DNA from: a bacterium
Lineage (GTDB): Bacteria; 4484-113; JAFGCY01
Assembly: GCA_020849855.1 (NCBI GenBank)
Contig: JADZFO010000020.1
Span: forward strand, 1 to 58,007
Length of the DNA stretch: 58,007 bases
Direction of reading: 5' to 3'
A program made the position numbers and the translations under genes. Below are positions 46,098 to 54,424 of this stretch, piece by piece; the stretch's first letter is position 1; each line of letters starts with the position of its first letter. The notes beneath the pieces are model-generated. The model was not told the origin of the DNA, made no database searches, and was given only the letters and a program-made list of their open reading frames with translations.

Positions 46098-47207
46098 GCG
46101 CCGGTCTCGCTGTATGGCAGCGGCAATGCCGGTAAACATGGGGTATGGACAAAGAAGGGCGGCGGTGGCGTCGCCGTCGGTCAGATGGGCGGTGGCGGCA
46201 GCTCGGATGACGGCCGGAGGCCGCCAGGCGGCGGCGGTGGTGGCGGCAGGAGAGGAGGCGGCCCTCATACGCTCTATCTGGCCCATGGCGACGGCAGCCG
46301 GACCGCCGTAACCGTGAACAACCCACCGAGCAGAAGCACCGGCGGCGGGGGCAGCGGCCAGTACTTTGGGCTTGGGGGCGGCGGCCGTGGCGGCTTCATG
46401 TACGGCGGAGTGCCTAACCTCAGCGCCATGGTTATGGAAGCCTATGGCGAGGTTTGGGACCGCAGCGCTTACGAGGGTGGGACGCCACAGGCGCAGGACA
46501 GAAACCATCATGGAGGAAGTGGCGGCGGGGGCGGAAAAATGCCAAGGTTGTTCACCAGCGCAATGGCTGGGCTTAAAGCAGAGCCGTGGTGGGAAGAGCT
46601 GTGGGGCGGCATTACCAACTTCTGGAATAGCCTGGATAGTCCTTGGGCAAAAATGGCATTTATTGCCGGGGTAGTTGTTGGCACGGCCATCGGCGTGGCA
46701 ACTGGCTGGGGATGGATTGCAGCGTTGGCATTCGGCGGGCTAATTGGTCTTGGCTTTCAAGTTGCGGGAGCTTTAGGAGATACTCTATCTGGCGGTGCTG
46801 GCAGTGCGTACTTGAGTGATGCATTGGGGCCTACTGGTCTCGCGATACTTAACGCAACGTACTGGACAGCAGTTGCAGTAACAACTATCGCTGGGATACT
46901 CTCAGGTGCTCTCATTAGAGGCCCATGGCAGTTGATTGAAGGACGTGCGCCGGCTCCAGGGACGTCATTGCCTTTTGGACGCATTGCAAGGGTAACTCCT
47001 GATGGCATAAAGAATACCTACTTCTATGATTGGCGAGGTAGGCTAGTTTGGAGAACCGACTGGAATTCTGGTGGCAAAGGGTTTGGTCCAGGACATGGAA
47101 GTCGCATGATTCGACCAGGGTTCCCCGGCAAAGGAAACAAGGTTCCACCGAGTAGTGTGCCGCCGTGGTATCGTTTAAAGCCACGACCACCTAAAGGACC
47201 AAAGTGA
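46098..47207 (+). pseudogene. C-terminal part of a polymorphic toxin (tip 1), N-terminus missing
   Basis: The frame is open from a stop at 46089 to 47207, with the first ATG only at 46185. It begins APVSLYGSGNAGKHGVWTKK, which looks like the inside of a larger protein. A Gly-rich module (to about 46570) follows, then two glycine-zipper membrane helices (AKMAFIAGVVVGTAIGVATG) and a basic tip with YFYDWRGRLVWRTDW and PGHGSRM. This suits an Rhs/WapA-type toxin end that lost its delivery part. The stop overlaps the next gene (TGATG), as toxin-immunity pairs often do. The toxic activity was not identified. Confidence 0.6.
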
Positions 47208-47659
47208 TGCGCAACCAACTGGGATCAGCGAATCTGACTGACTTCATGACACGCTTCGGACGCTCGTCTGATGGTTGGTTGTCAGCGATCCGTTACCTTC
47301 CACTTGATGAATCACTTACTCTGGAGTTTCATTTGTTTGACTTGGCGACGATGAAAATTGAAGAATCTACCGAGTTTAGTGTGCTGCGTGTTTACTTCCA
47401 AGGGGTCCGCCAAGTCATCTTTGGTAGGAAAGAACTGGGAGACCCGTCATTTGTACAGGTTGATTCAATCAACTGCAAGTTCTTCAAGTACAATTCTGCG
47501 AATCTTCTCTTCTTTGATTTTGCCCCCAGATGGACAGATGCAGAGGATCCAGTAGAAGCCGTGCGGAGTCTCTCGCTCGATCAGTTCCTTGATTCACAAG
47601 GTCTTTGCGTTGCAGTGTCAGCAGAATGGGAAATTCATGGAACTGTTCCAAATCATTGA
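47207..47659 (+). CDS. Candidate immunity protein for toxin tip 1
   Basis: A 150-residue acidic soluble protein beginning MRNQLGSANLTDFMTRFGRS. Its ATG overlaps the toxin stop by one base, and an in-frame GTG lies three bases upstream. It has no signal peptide and no recognised domain. Low GC content and the position directly after a toxin tip are the only grounds for the immunity call. The C-terminus is ordinary (SAEWEIHGTVPNH). Confidence 0.55.
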   Translation: MRNQLGSANLTDFMTRFGRSSDGWLSAIRYLPLDESLTLEFHLFDLATMKIEESTEFSVLRVYFQGVRQVIFGRKELGDPSFVQVDSINCKFFKYNSANLLFFDFAPRWTDAEDPVEAVRSLSLDQFLDSQGLCVAVSAEWEIHGTVPNH

Positions 47660-47951
47660 GGCAACTCTCATGCTTTCCATTGGTTTGACTATGCTCGCAA
47701 GTAGGCTTTGGTGGGAAGATTTGACCTTTCCCATGAATACAACAAAGATTGCAAATGAATTCCTGCCAGGATCGAGTCTGGGAGAGGAAGTCAGGAGCGC
47801 AGAGGTGGACGAGGTGCACAGGGAGCAAGTCACGGCAGTCGATTGCACTGAGCTGAAGCTGCGGTTGAAAGAGCTGGCGGCGCGGATCTGCTGTATGGCT
47901 GGCTCTAGCTTGTACTGGTGGACAGAGTAGCGGCATCGGCGCCTATACTGG

Positions 47952-48342
47952 GCCCATGGCGACGGCAGCCGGACCGCCGTAACCGTGAACAACCCACCGA
48001 GCAGAAGCACCGGCGGCGGGGGCAGCGGCCAGTACTTTGGGCTTGGGGGCGGCGGACGGGGCGGCTTCATGTACGGCGGAGTGCCACACCTCAGCGCTAT
48101 CATGATGGAAGCCTATGGCGAGGTCTGGGACCGCAGCGCCGCAGGCGAAGAACAGGAATCACCACGGGGTTGGAAGTGGCGGCGGGGGCGGGAGGATGCC
48201 GAGGTTGTTCACGAGCGCCATGGCTGAGTTTGGTTGGAAGAAAGATGGCACACTTGACCCGAATGTCCCATTGCTTCCAGATAACCGTGCACTCGAGGGA
48301 CTTCTTATGGAGTCTGATATAGTGTGGTGTAGTCGTTCATGA
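47952..48342 (+). pseudogene. Second polymorphic-toxin fragment (tip 2), frameshifted
   Basis: From GCCCATGGCG at 47952 to about 48227 this repeats the Gly-rich module of tip 1 (46281-46570), including GQYFGLGGGGRGGFMYGG and MEAYGEVWDRSA. After a small deletion near 48140 the frame shifts: the first frame ends at 48227, while the second carries GSGGGGGRMPRLFTSAMAEF and a new tip, GWKKDGTLDPNVPLLPDNRA..., to 48342. The shared module with different tips is the mark of toxin-tip exchange. This copy appears broken unless the shift is an error. Confidence 0.6.
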
Positions 48343-48731
48343 GTCAAACTCTATACCTTGGCTTGCACGAGATTGCTCATACACGGCATGTTGCAGCACT
48401 CGATTTGTCGCTTAGTAGGCGATTAAACGACGGCATTGTAGTTACACTCGAGAGACCACTGCCAAGTGATGTTTTTTCTGATTCAAGTGATTTGGGCGCT
48501 TCTCCGATAGATAAACTTGTGCTCTTTGCTAGATGGCAGGGAGAGTACTTGAACTCAAGATTAGTATTCTTGTTGCCAATCACATTTCTAGTTTCTAGAA
48601 CTATGAGGGTCAATGTCTACGCTTTCCGTGGCACTGATTTCAGTTACATCAAATCATATCCTGATGACTGGGGAGAACTTTACTGGAGCAAGCGTCAGTT
48701 GTTTGCGCAGGAAGATTTACAGGACCCATAG
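48339..48731 (+). CDS. Candidate immunity protein for toxin tip 2
   Basis: A 130-residue soluble protein beginning MSQTLYLGLHEIAHTRHVAA. Its ATG overlaps the stop of the tip 2 frame by four bases (ATGA), the same layout as tip 1 and its partner. No recognised domain or signal peptide is present. The gene is AT-rich compared with the flanks. The immunity role is inferred from position only. Confidence 0.55.
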   Translation: MSQTLYLGLHEIAHTRHVAALDLSLSRRLNDGIVVTLERPLPSDVFSDSSDLGASPIDKLVLFARWQGEYLNSRLVFLLPITFLVSRTMRVNVYAFRGTDFSYIKSYPDDWGELYWSKRQLFAQEDLQDP

Positions 48732-49917
48732 GTTCACGTTTGGATTACATGTTCTATAGATGTTATTACATTACACGCAGCTTCTGCGTGGTGTATTGAG
48801 TCCAGGCAAATGAGGTCGTCCAAGCTACCGCCTGTAGGTTTTGCGTCAGCTGTCAGTGATTAGCCTCGAATGCCAGCCCAAGGTGGTTCTGGCGGCGAAG
48901 GCAATTCTGCCAGCGGCCGAACGCCCAGGTAGGCCAAGAAACCGCTCGGCTCTACAGGTCATGGGCTCGCTGTACTTACCAGTACATCTAACTCCGACGG
49001 CTGAGCTCTAACAGTTGCCTCACCCCCGCCAGCAGCGCGTATGCAACCGGTGGCCCATGACCGCCAACTGCAGGCAGGCTCAATACCTTGTTGCACGGCT
49101 TCCAGCCCGGACCGCAGGCCAAGGGCAGCGTGACCAGATGACTTCGAGGCATCTGGCCTAGGCAGCGGCCGATGAAGGCCTACCTGCCGGGCACCGAGCT
49201 GCCGGGCTGGAATGACTCGCCTTTCCATTCGATAAGGGCAGCAGCACAGCGCCGTGTTCTGCCATGGCCTGGGATGCGTCTGGCTCCACGACTCTCTTCC
49301 TGCCGAGCATCCCGACCCTGCGTTTCCAACTTTGGTGTTTTGGTGCTGAGATCCCTCTCGCGGCCCTGGAGCCATGCCGGCGGCACGTCTGGCTCAGTTT
49401 TGATAAACAGGGCGCTTGTCAAGACTGCGCAAGTTAAGTGCATGGCTGGTGGGGTATCTGTCTGGCGCCAGGCTTGTGGTCTTTGACGTGTGCTCACCTG
49501 TCGGTAGTCATCACTTTCAGAGCCATGCAAGCTGCCGGTCCGAAACTCGCAAGAGTCACGCTGAGCGGGCTTCAGACTGCCGCCGGGGCAGTTTTAAGGT
49601 ATACGGGAGTGTCCTTGCTTTTCAAAACGTCGTTTTCGGTGCGGATTGGGCTTCAAAGGTTAAATCCGAAGATCTCGCTCCTTGAAAAGGTGCTTCTCAC
49701 GTTGGGAATGTGGCCCCTCAGGTTAAATCGCGCTGCGGGCGAAGCAAAGTTCAAACAGCGCATTTCGGTGTGTTTGCGGCGTTTCAGGTTAAATCCCAGA
49801 GCCTTAGGCGCAGTGCCGAAGATCCCGCATTTGCAGGACTGTGCAATGAAGGGCGGCCTCAGCGGAGGGCGGGCAGGCCTTGCTGCCCTGCCGCGCTGCG
49901 GCGTGGAGGCCGCCAGG
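48732..49917. other. Long intergenic region without a convincing gene
   Basis: About 1.2 kb with only short unsupported frames on both strands. The first 250 bases are AT-richer and follow the toxin remnants. The last 250 bases hold a degenerate tandem repeat (listed separately). Confidence 0.6.
49589..49795 (+). repeat. Degenerate tandem repeat around AGGTTAAATC (locus 1)
   Basis: AGGTTAAATC occurs at 49657, 49720 and 49786, spaced 63 and 66 bases; a weaker start (TTAAGGTAT) lies near 49594. Each unit also has TTCAAA or TTGAAA and a CGTTTTCGGTG / ATTTCGGTGTG-like block about 20-35 bases before the shared end. The same family is found in reverse orientation at 56600-56785. Confidence 0.6.
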
Positions 49918-49946
49918 TTGACAGCTCAGGCTTCCTGGGTTACACT
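49918..49946 (+). promoter_or_regulatory. Promoter of rplU-rpmA
   Basis: TTGACA (49918-49923) and TACACT (49941-49946) are separated by 17 bases. About 60 bases of leader precede the rplU ATG. Confidence 0.8.
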
Positions 49947-50010
49947 CCCCCTCCCGCCGCCGGGCTGGGCGCCTTGGCGCGCAGGTCCAGGCGGCTAAAG
50001 AGGAGCTTTC

Positions 50011-50322
50011 ATGATTGCGATCATTGAGATCAAGGGCAAGCAGTACCGCGTCGCCGAGCAGCAGGTCTTCCGGACCCTGCAGGTGGCCGGTGAGCCGGGC
50101 GATACTGTCAACGCGGACCGCGTGCTGGCCACCATCGAGGGTGACAAGCTGAACCTGGGCAAGCCGGCGCTGGAAGGCGCGGCGGTGACCCTGGAGATCG
50201 TGCGCCATGCCAAGACGCCGAAGATCACGGTCTTCCGCTTCCAGAGCAAGAAGAACGTGAAGCGCACCAAGGGCTACCGCGACAAGATCAGCTATCTGCG
50301 CGTCAAGAGCATCTCGGCCTAG
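50011..50322 (+). CDS. rplU: 50S ribosomal protein L21
   Basis: A 103-residue protein with the L21 pattern: [20 protein letters not shown] at the start and [20 protein letters not shown] near the end, which binds 23S rRNA. The length is normal. The ribosome site AGAGGAG lies upstream. It is followed by rpmA as in most bacteria, and both probably share the promoter at 49918. Confidence 0.98.
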   Translation: MIAIIEIKGKQYRVAEQQVFRTLQVAGEPGDTVNADRVLATIEGDKLNLGKPALEGAAVTLEIVRHAKTPKITVFRFQSKKNVKRTKGYRDKISYLRVKSISA

Positions 50323-50402
50323 CAGGGCCTGGCTGCGGGGCCGCGGGTGCGGCCGGAACCAGGGCCGCAAGCTGCGGGCCAGACAAGAGTGAGGACACTG
50401 AT

Positions 50403-50657
50403 ATGGCACATAAAAAGGGTCTAGGAAGCAGTAAGAACGGGCGCGACTCCACCGCCCAGCGCCGTGGCATCAAGGCCTACGGCGGCGAGAAGGTCAAGAG
50501 CGGCAGCATCATCGTGCGCCAGGTCGGCCTCTCGATCCGTGCCGGCGAGTTTGTCGGCGTGGGCAAGGACTACACGCTCTTCGCGCTGCAGCCCGGCACC
50601 GTGGGCTACCGCATCCACTGCGGCCGGCGCGAGGCTTTCGTGATACCGGCGGCCTAG
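50403..50657 (+). CDS. rpmA: 50S ribosomal protein L27
   Basis: An 84-residue L27, which reaches toward the peptidyl-transferase centre. The N-terminus [20 protein letters not shown] is close to the usual MAHKKGGGSSRNGRDS, and there is no cleavable N-terminal extension. The middle [20 protein letters not shown] and DYTLFAL match the family. A hairpin terminator lies 42 bases after the stop, separating it from the Obg-like gene. Confidence 0.98.
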   Translation: MAHKKGLGSSKNGRDSTAQRRGIKAYGGEKVKSGSIIVRQVGLSIRAGEFVGVGKDYTLFALQPGTVGYRIHCGRREAFVIPAA

Positions 50658-50698
50658 GCTGCCTGGCAGAAGCCCGGCCTGAATACATAGGAATGGAA

Positions 50699-50722
50699 GG
50701 GCGGCCTGCGGGCCGCCCTTTT
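50699..50722 (+). terminator. Terminator after rpmA
   Basis: The stem GGGCGGCC-TGCG-GGCCGCCC is followed by TTTT. It separates rplU-rpmA from the leaderless obg-like gene. Confidence 0.85.
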
Positions 50723-50771
50723 GCGTTTATGCTCCGGCGTCTGCCGCGGGCAGAGGCATAAAATAAGAACA

Positions 50772-51881
50772 GTGCTGGTAGACGAGCTTCAGATTGAGTG
50801 CATCGGCGGCAAGGGCGGGAACGGCTCTGTCCACTTCGCGCGCCGCAAATACCAGCCCTTCGGCGGGCCCGACGGCGGCGACGGCGGCAACGGCGGCTCG
50901 GTGCTGCTGGTGGGCCATCGCGACACCGACACGCTGCAGGAGCTGCGGGCCCACAAGCGGCGCTATGGTCCTTTCCTCGCCGAGCCCGGCAAGCCCGGCG
51001 GCGAGAACCTGATGATCGGCGCGGTGGGCCGCGATAACGAGCTGCCGGTCCCCCTCGGCACCCTGGCCTTTGAGACCGACACCGGCCGGGAGATCGGCCA
51101 TGTCCGCGCCAGTGGTGAGCGCCTGCTGGCGGCGAAGGGCGGTCGCGGCGGACGCGGCAACCCCAAGTTCGCCACCGGCCAGCTCCGGGCCCCCAAGCAT
51201 GCCGAGGACGGGCGCCCGGGTGAAGAGCGCAACATCGACCTGCTCTACCGCATCTTCGCTGATACCACCCTGATGGAGCCGCTCTATGCCAGCCGCGGCG
51301 CGCTGCTGCCGGCAGTGGCCAAGCGCCACAGCGACAAGCTGGACTATGAGCTCTATCTGCGCCGGCCGCGCTGGCTGCGCATCGAGCATGAGTATCAGCT
51401 TTACGATGTCTCCTTCCTGCCGCTGCTCTGCAGCGGACTGCTCAGCGGCGAGGACGCCGAACTGGCTGAGCTGCAGGCCCTGATCCAGGCCGAGGAGGCG
51501 ATGGCCCGCGGCGAGTTCGACCCGGACTCCCAGGAAGCGCCGCAGCAGGATGGCGACGACCCGCACAGCGCCGCCGACCTGCTGGATGTGCCGCATCTGA
51601 CGCACCTCTTCTGGCCGGTGAACGCCGTCGTGAACCTGCTGCCGCTGGGCAGCCGGGCCGCCGAAGCCTGGGAGCTGCTGCATGCCCGCCTGCTGGATGT
51701 GCCGCTGCGGCGCCTGCGCCGCATGGTCGTGCTCAGCGAGCAGGAGCTTTTTGGTGCCTGGGGCCTGGAGACCGAGGAGGCCCAGGCTGAGATCCTCAGT
51801 CTCGGGCTTGGCAGCGGTGCCGGGCAGGCTGAAGCGCTGGCGCATTTCTACGCCGAGCTGACAGGCGGGGTGGTCGTCTGA
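50772..51881 (+). CDS. Obg-like protein with intact OBG domain but no GTPase motifs
   Basis: A 369-residue protein. Residues 1-158 are a clear OBG domain: VDELQIECIGGKGGNGSVHF, GPDGGDGGNGGSVLLVG, GGRGGRGNPKFATGQLRAPK, PGEERNIDL. The G domain should follow, but the P-loop position reads ADTTLMEPLYASRGALLPAV where Obg has ADVGLVG.PNAGKSTLL. DxPG and NKxD are also absent (VSFLPLL and VVLSEQEL lie near those places). The GTG start is seven bases after TAAAAT (50759-50764), so it is probably leaderless. Its position between rpmA and nadD is the normal obg site, so it seems to be the obg orthologue that lost GTP binding. Confidence 0.85.
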   Translation: MLVDELQIECIGGKGGNGSVHFARRKYQPFGGPDGGDGGNGGSVLLVGHRDTDTLQELRAHKRRYGPFLAEPGKPGGENLMIGAVGRDNELPVPLGTLAFETDTGREIGHVRASGERLLAAKGGRGGRGNPKFATGQLRAPKHAEDGRPGEERNIDLLYRIFADTTLMEPLYASRGALLPAVAKRHSDKLDYELYLRRPRWLRIEHEYQLYDVSFLPLLCSGLLSGEDAELAELQALIQAEEAMARGEFDPDSQEAPQQDGDDPHSAADLLDVPHLTHLFWPVNAVVNLLPLGSRAAEAWELLHARLLDVPLRRLRRMVVLSEQELFGAWGLETEEAQAEILSLGLGSGAGQAEALAHFYAELTGGVVV

Positions 51882-52492
51882 TGCCGGGCGGGCAGGAGCG
51901 CATCGGCATCCTGGGCGGCAGTTTCAACCCGCCGCATCTGGCGCACCTGCTGCTCGCTCAGGAGGCCTGGTACCGCTATGAGCTGACCCGGGTCACCTTC
52001 ATCCCCGCCGCCCGCAACCCCTTCAAGCCCGATGCGCCGGACCTCGCCACCGCCGAGCAGCGCCTGCGAATGGTGCGCCTGGCCACTGAGCCGGATGCGC
52101 GCTTCTGCGTCGATGCCGGCGAAGTGCGGGCCGGCGGAACGAGCTATACGGTCGACACCCTGCGCCGTCTGCGCAAGCTGCATCCTGAAGCCGAGCTCTA
52201 CCTGATCCTCGGCGCCGATGCCGCGCTGGGCCTGCCGGGCTGGAAGGAGATCGAGGCCTATCCGGGCCTGTGCAAGGTGGTGGTGGCCAACCGCCCCGGC
52301 AGCTCCGACCTGCAAGGCGGCTTCCCGCCGGAGCTGCTGGCCCTGGGCCTGTGGATGGAGTACATGCCCCTGCCGCCGCTCGAGCTCAGCGCCAGCGAGA
52401 TCCGCAGCCGCATCCGGATGGGCAAGCCCGTGCGCTACATGGTGCCGGACAGCGTGGCCGAGTTCATCCACGAGCACGGGCTGTATCGCTAG
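51881..52492 (+). CDS. nadD: Nicotinate-nucleotide adenylyltransferase
   Basis: A 203-residue enzyme that joins ATP and nicotinate mononucleotide to form deamido-NAD. The nucleotidyltransferase motif is GILGGSFNPPHLAHLLLAQE (HxxH type) and the ATP-binding end motif is ELSASEIRSRIRMGKPVRYM. The substrate loop FIPAARNPFKPD is present. The ATG overlaps the stop of the Obg-like gene by one base, so the two are coupled. The usual rsfS neighbour is not in this window. Confidence 0.97.
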   Translation: MPGGQERIGILGGSFNPPHLAHLLLAQEAWYRYELTRVTFIPAARNPFKPDAPDLATAEQRLRMVRLATEPDARFCVDAGEVRAGGTSYTVDTLRRLRKLHPEAELYLILGADAALGLPGWKEIEAYPGLCKVVVANRPGSSDLQGGFPPELLALGLWMEYMPLPPLELSASEIRSRIRMGKPVRYMVPDSVAEFIHEHGLYR

Positions 52493-52495
52493 GCG

Positions 52496-53143
52496 TTACT
52501 TCGGCGCTTCGCATTCAGCCAGCTCGAGGGCGAAACAGTGCCCGTCGATGGCGTGCGAGCTGGTGACGCGGTAGGCGCGGCCGGGCTTCTTCTCTGCGGC
52601 AAAGTACCAGCTCAGGTGCCACTGCCCGTCCGGCGAAGCCTGCATCGGCGTGAAAGGCTCGCCCAGCAGGGCGACCATTTCATCAGGGTCTAGGTCTGCG
52701 AGCTTCTGGCCCTTGAGGGTCAGGGCACTCAGCTCCGGCGGCGCGAGGTAGCACTTCAGCTCGAAGATGGCGCCGGCCGGCGGCACGTCCTTCTCATCCG
52801 GGGCCGGGACCTCCTCGCTGTAGACGCAGATCACCAGATCCTTGTTATCCGGCCGCTCCTCGTAGGGCTTGCGGTTCAGCAGGGCTTCCGGCGTGCTGAA
52901 CTCCAGCCTGGTCCGGACGTTGGCCGGGCCGGAAGCGGAGCGCGCGGCGCTCTGGTCGCTCAGCAGCGTAATGCCCAGCCCAAGATCCTCGCTGGCCAGC
53001 CATGCGCCGTCGGGCAGCGGCGGATTGCCGCAGGCCTGGCAGAGCCAGACAGCCAGAACAGCCATCGCTGCAGCAGCGCCCAGACTTCCCGGAATGCGGG
53101 GCGGGCTGTGCCTGCGGCTGGGCTGGCTTGGCATGCCCAGCAT
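52496..53143 (-). CDS. Lipoprotein of unknown function
   Basis: A 215-residue protein from ATG 53143 (53134 and 53170 are alternatives). It has a basic N-terminus, a hydrophobic segment AAAAMAVLAVWLCQAC with a lipobox-like LCQAC, and a mature domain of about 180 residues with mixed beta/alpha character (VICVYSEEVPAPDEKDVPPA, LKCYLAPPELSALTL). I do not recognise the domain. It converges with nadD (stops four bases apart) and diverges from the export operon. Confidence 0.68.
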   Translation of the reverse strand: MLGMPSQPSRRHSPPRIPGSLGAAAAMAVLAVWLCQACGNPPLPDGAWLASEDLGLGITLLSDQSAARSASGPANVRTRLEFSTPEALLNRKPYEERPDNKDLVICVYSEEVPAPDEKDVPPAGAIFELKCYLAPPELSALTLKGQKLADLDPDEMVALLGEPFTPMQASPDGQWHLSWYFAAEKKPGRAYRVTSSHAIDGHCFALELAECEAPK

Positions 53144-53224
53144 GATACTGCTGCGCCGCCCAATGTCCATCCCTTTGCCGGCGCGCGGCATGCCGGGCGC
53201 CCCGCAGATGCAATAATCCCGGCC

Positions 53225-54424
53225 ATGGCGGATAGCCCTGCTGCCCAGTCCAAACCACGCTTCCAGCCGCGTCTGCTCGTCGCCTTTCTGGTGCTGTGTC
53301 TTGCCGCCGCTTCCATCATCAAGTGGAAACTGGACAGCCGCGGCGACCCGGAGCACCTCGTTGTTTCCGGCACCGTCGAGGGCGAAGACGTGCTGGTCGG
53401 CTCGAAGATCGCCGGCCGTCTTGCCAGCCTGAAAGTAGGCGAGGGCGATCTGGTGCAGTCCGGGCAAGTGCTGGCGGAGTTCGACTCGCCCGAGCTGGAC
53501 ATGCAGCGCCAGGCTCTCGAAGCCCAGCTCGCCGGCGCCAAAGCCCAGGAGGAGAAGCTGCGCAATGGTCCGCGCGGTGTCGACCTGGCGCAGGCCTGGG
53601 CCGCCGTGCAGACCGCGCGGGCCCAGCTGGCCGAGCTGCAGGCCGGCAGCCGCGGTGAGGACATCGCCGCACTCAAGGCGCAGTGGGACAGCGCTGAAGC
53701 GCAGTTCCAGCTGGCCAGCGCCGACCTTGAGCGCAGCCGCCAGCTTTACGAGCAGGACGTGATTCCCCGGTCGCAGCTTGACAGCGCCCAGACCCGCCGC
53801 GACAGCGCCAGACTGGCGGCGGATGCCGCGAAGCAGCAGTATGAGAAGGCGCAGGCCGGCCCGCGGGAGACGCAGCTTGCCATCGCCAGGGCTCAGGTAG
53901 CCCAGGCCGAGGCGGCCTATGCCGTGCTTTCCGCCGGCTCGCGGCCCGAGGACATCGCCGCAGCGCAGGCCCAGGTGGCCTCGGCTAGTGCGCAGATCGG
54001 CGGAATCGACATTTCGCTGCAGGAGAGCGCGGTTACCGCCCCCGCCAGCGGTGTGATCCTGACGGTCAACCACCAGCCCGGCGACCTGCTTACCGCCGGT
54101 CAGCCGCTGTTCAGCCTGCTGCTCACTGACAGCTATTACATCCAGGTCTTCATCCCTGAGGACAAGCTGGCCTGGGTCCAGCCCGGCACCCGCGCCAGCT
54201 TCGAAGTGGACGCCTATCCCGGCGAGGACTTCGAGGGCGTGGTCAGCTACCTCTCCACCCAGGGCGAATTCACCCCGCGCAACCTGCAGACCAAGCAAAA
54301 GCGGGTAGAGCAGGTCTTCCGCTGCAAGGTCCGCATCAGCAATGTTGAGCAGAAGCTGCGGCCCGGGATGGTCTGCGACGTGATCTTCGACCATCCGGAC
54401 CTGAAGCAGGCCGGGGATGCCTAA
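53225..54424 (+). CDS. HlyD-family periplasmic adaptor of an ABC export system
   Basis: A 399-residue membrane-fusion protein: one N-terminal helix (RLLVAFLVLCLAAASII), a split biotinyl-lipoyl domain (GTVEGEDVLVGSKIAGRLAS ... VTAPASGVILTVNHQPGDLL), a long Ala/Gln-rich coiled coil between them and a C-terminal barrel. It should link the ABC-2 transporter to the outer membrane. The ATG lies seven bases after AATAAT (53212-53217), a leaderless pattern. It overlaps the next gene by eight bases. The order adaptor-ATPase-permease matches YbhG-YbhF-YbhS/R systems. Confidence 0.93.
   Translation: MADSPAAQSKPRFQPRLLVAFLVLCLAAASIIKWKLDSRGDPEHLVVSGTVEGEDVLVGSKIAGRLASLKVGEGDLVQSGQVLAEFDSPELDMQRQALEAQLAGAKAQEEKLRNGPRGVDLAQAWAAVQTARAQLAELQAGSRGEDIAALKAQWDSAEAQFQLASADLERSRQLYEQDVIPRSQLDSAQTRRDSARLAADAAKQQYEKAQAGPRETQLAIARAQVAQAEAAYAVLSAGSRPEDIAAAQAQVASASAQIGGIDISLQESAVTAPASGVILTVNHQPGDLLTAGQPLFSLLLTDSYYIQVFIPEDKLAWVQPGTRASFEVDAYPGEDFEGVVSYLSTQGEFTPRNLQTKQKRVEQVFRCKVRISNVEQKLRPGMVCDVIFDHPDLKQAGDA

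Noticed and set aside
47637-47930. Open frame between the first immunity gene and the second toxin module
   Set aside because: It overlaps the end of the immunity gene in another frame, has no ribosome site and no recognisable features. It may be remnant sequence.
47956-47979. Leaderless ATG after TATACT in the second toxin module
   Set aside because: The frame stops after eight codons, and the TATACT arises from a slightly changed coding sequence of the repeated module (compare 46270-46284).
48959-49530. Several 100-140 residue frames on both strands
   Set aside because: They overlap each other, have no ribosome site or -10/start pattern and show no recognisable protein character.
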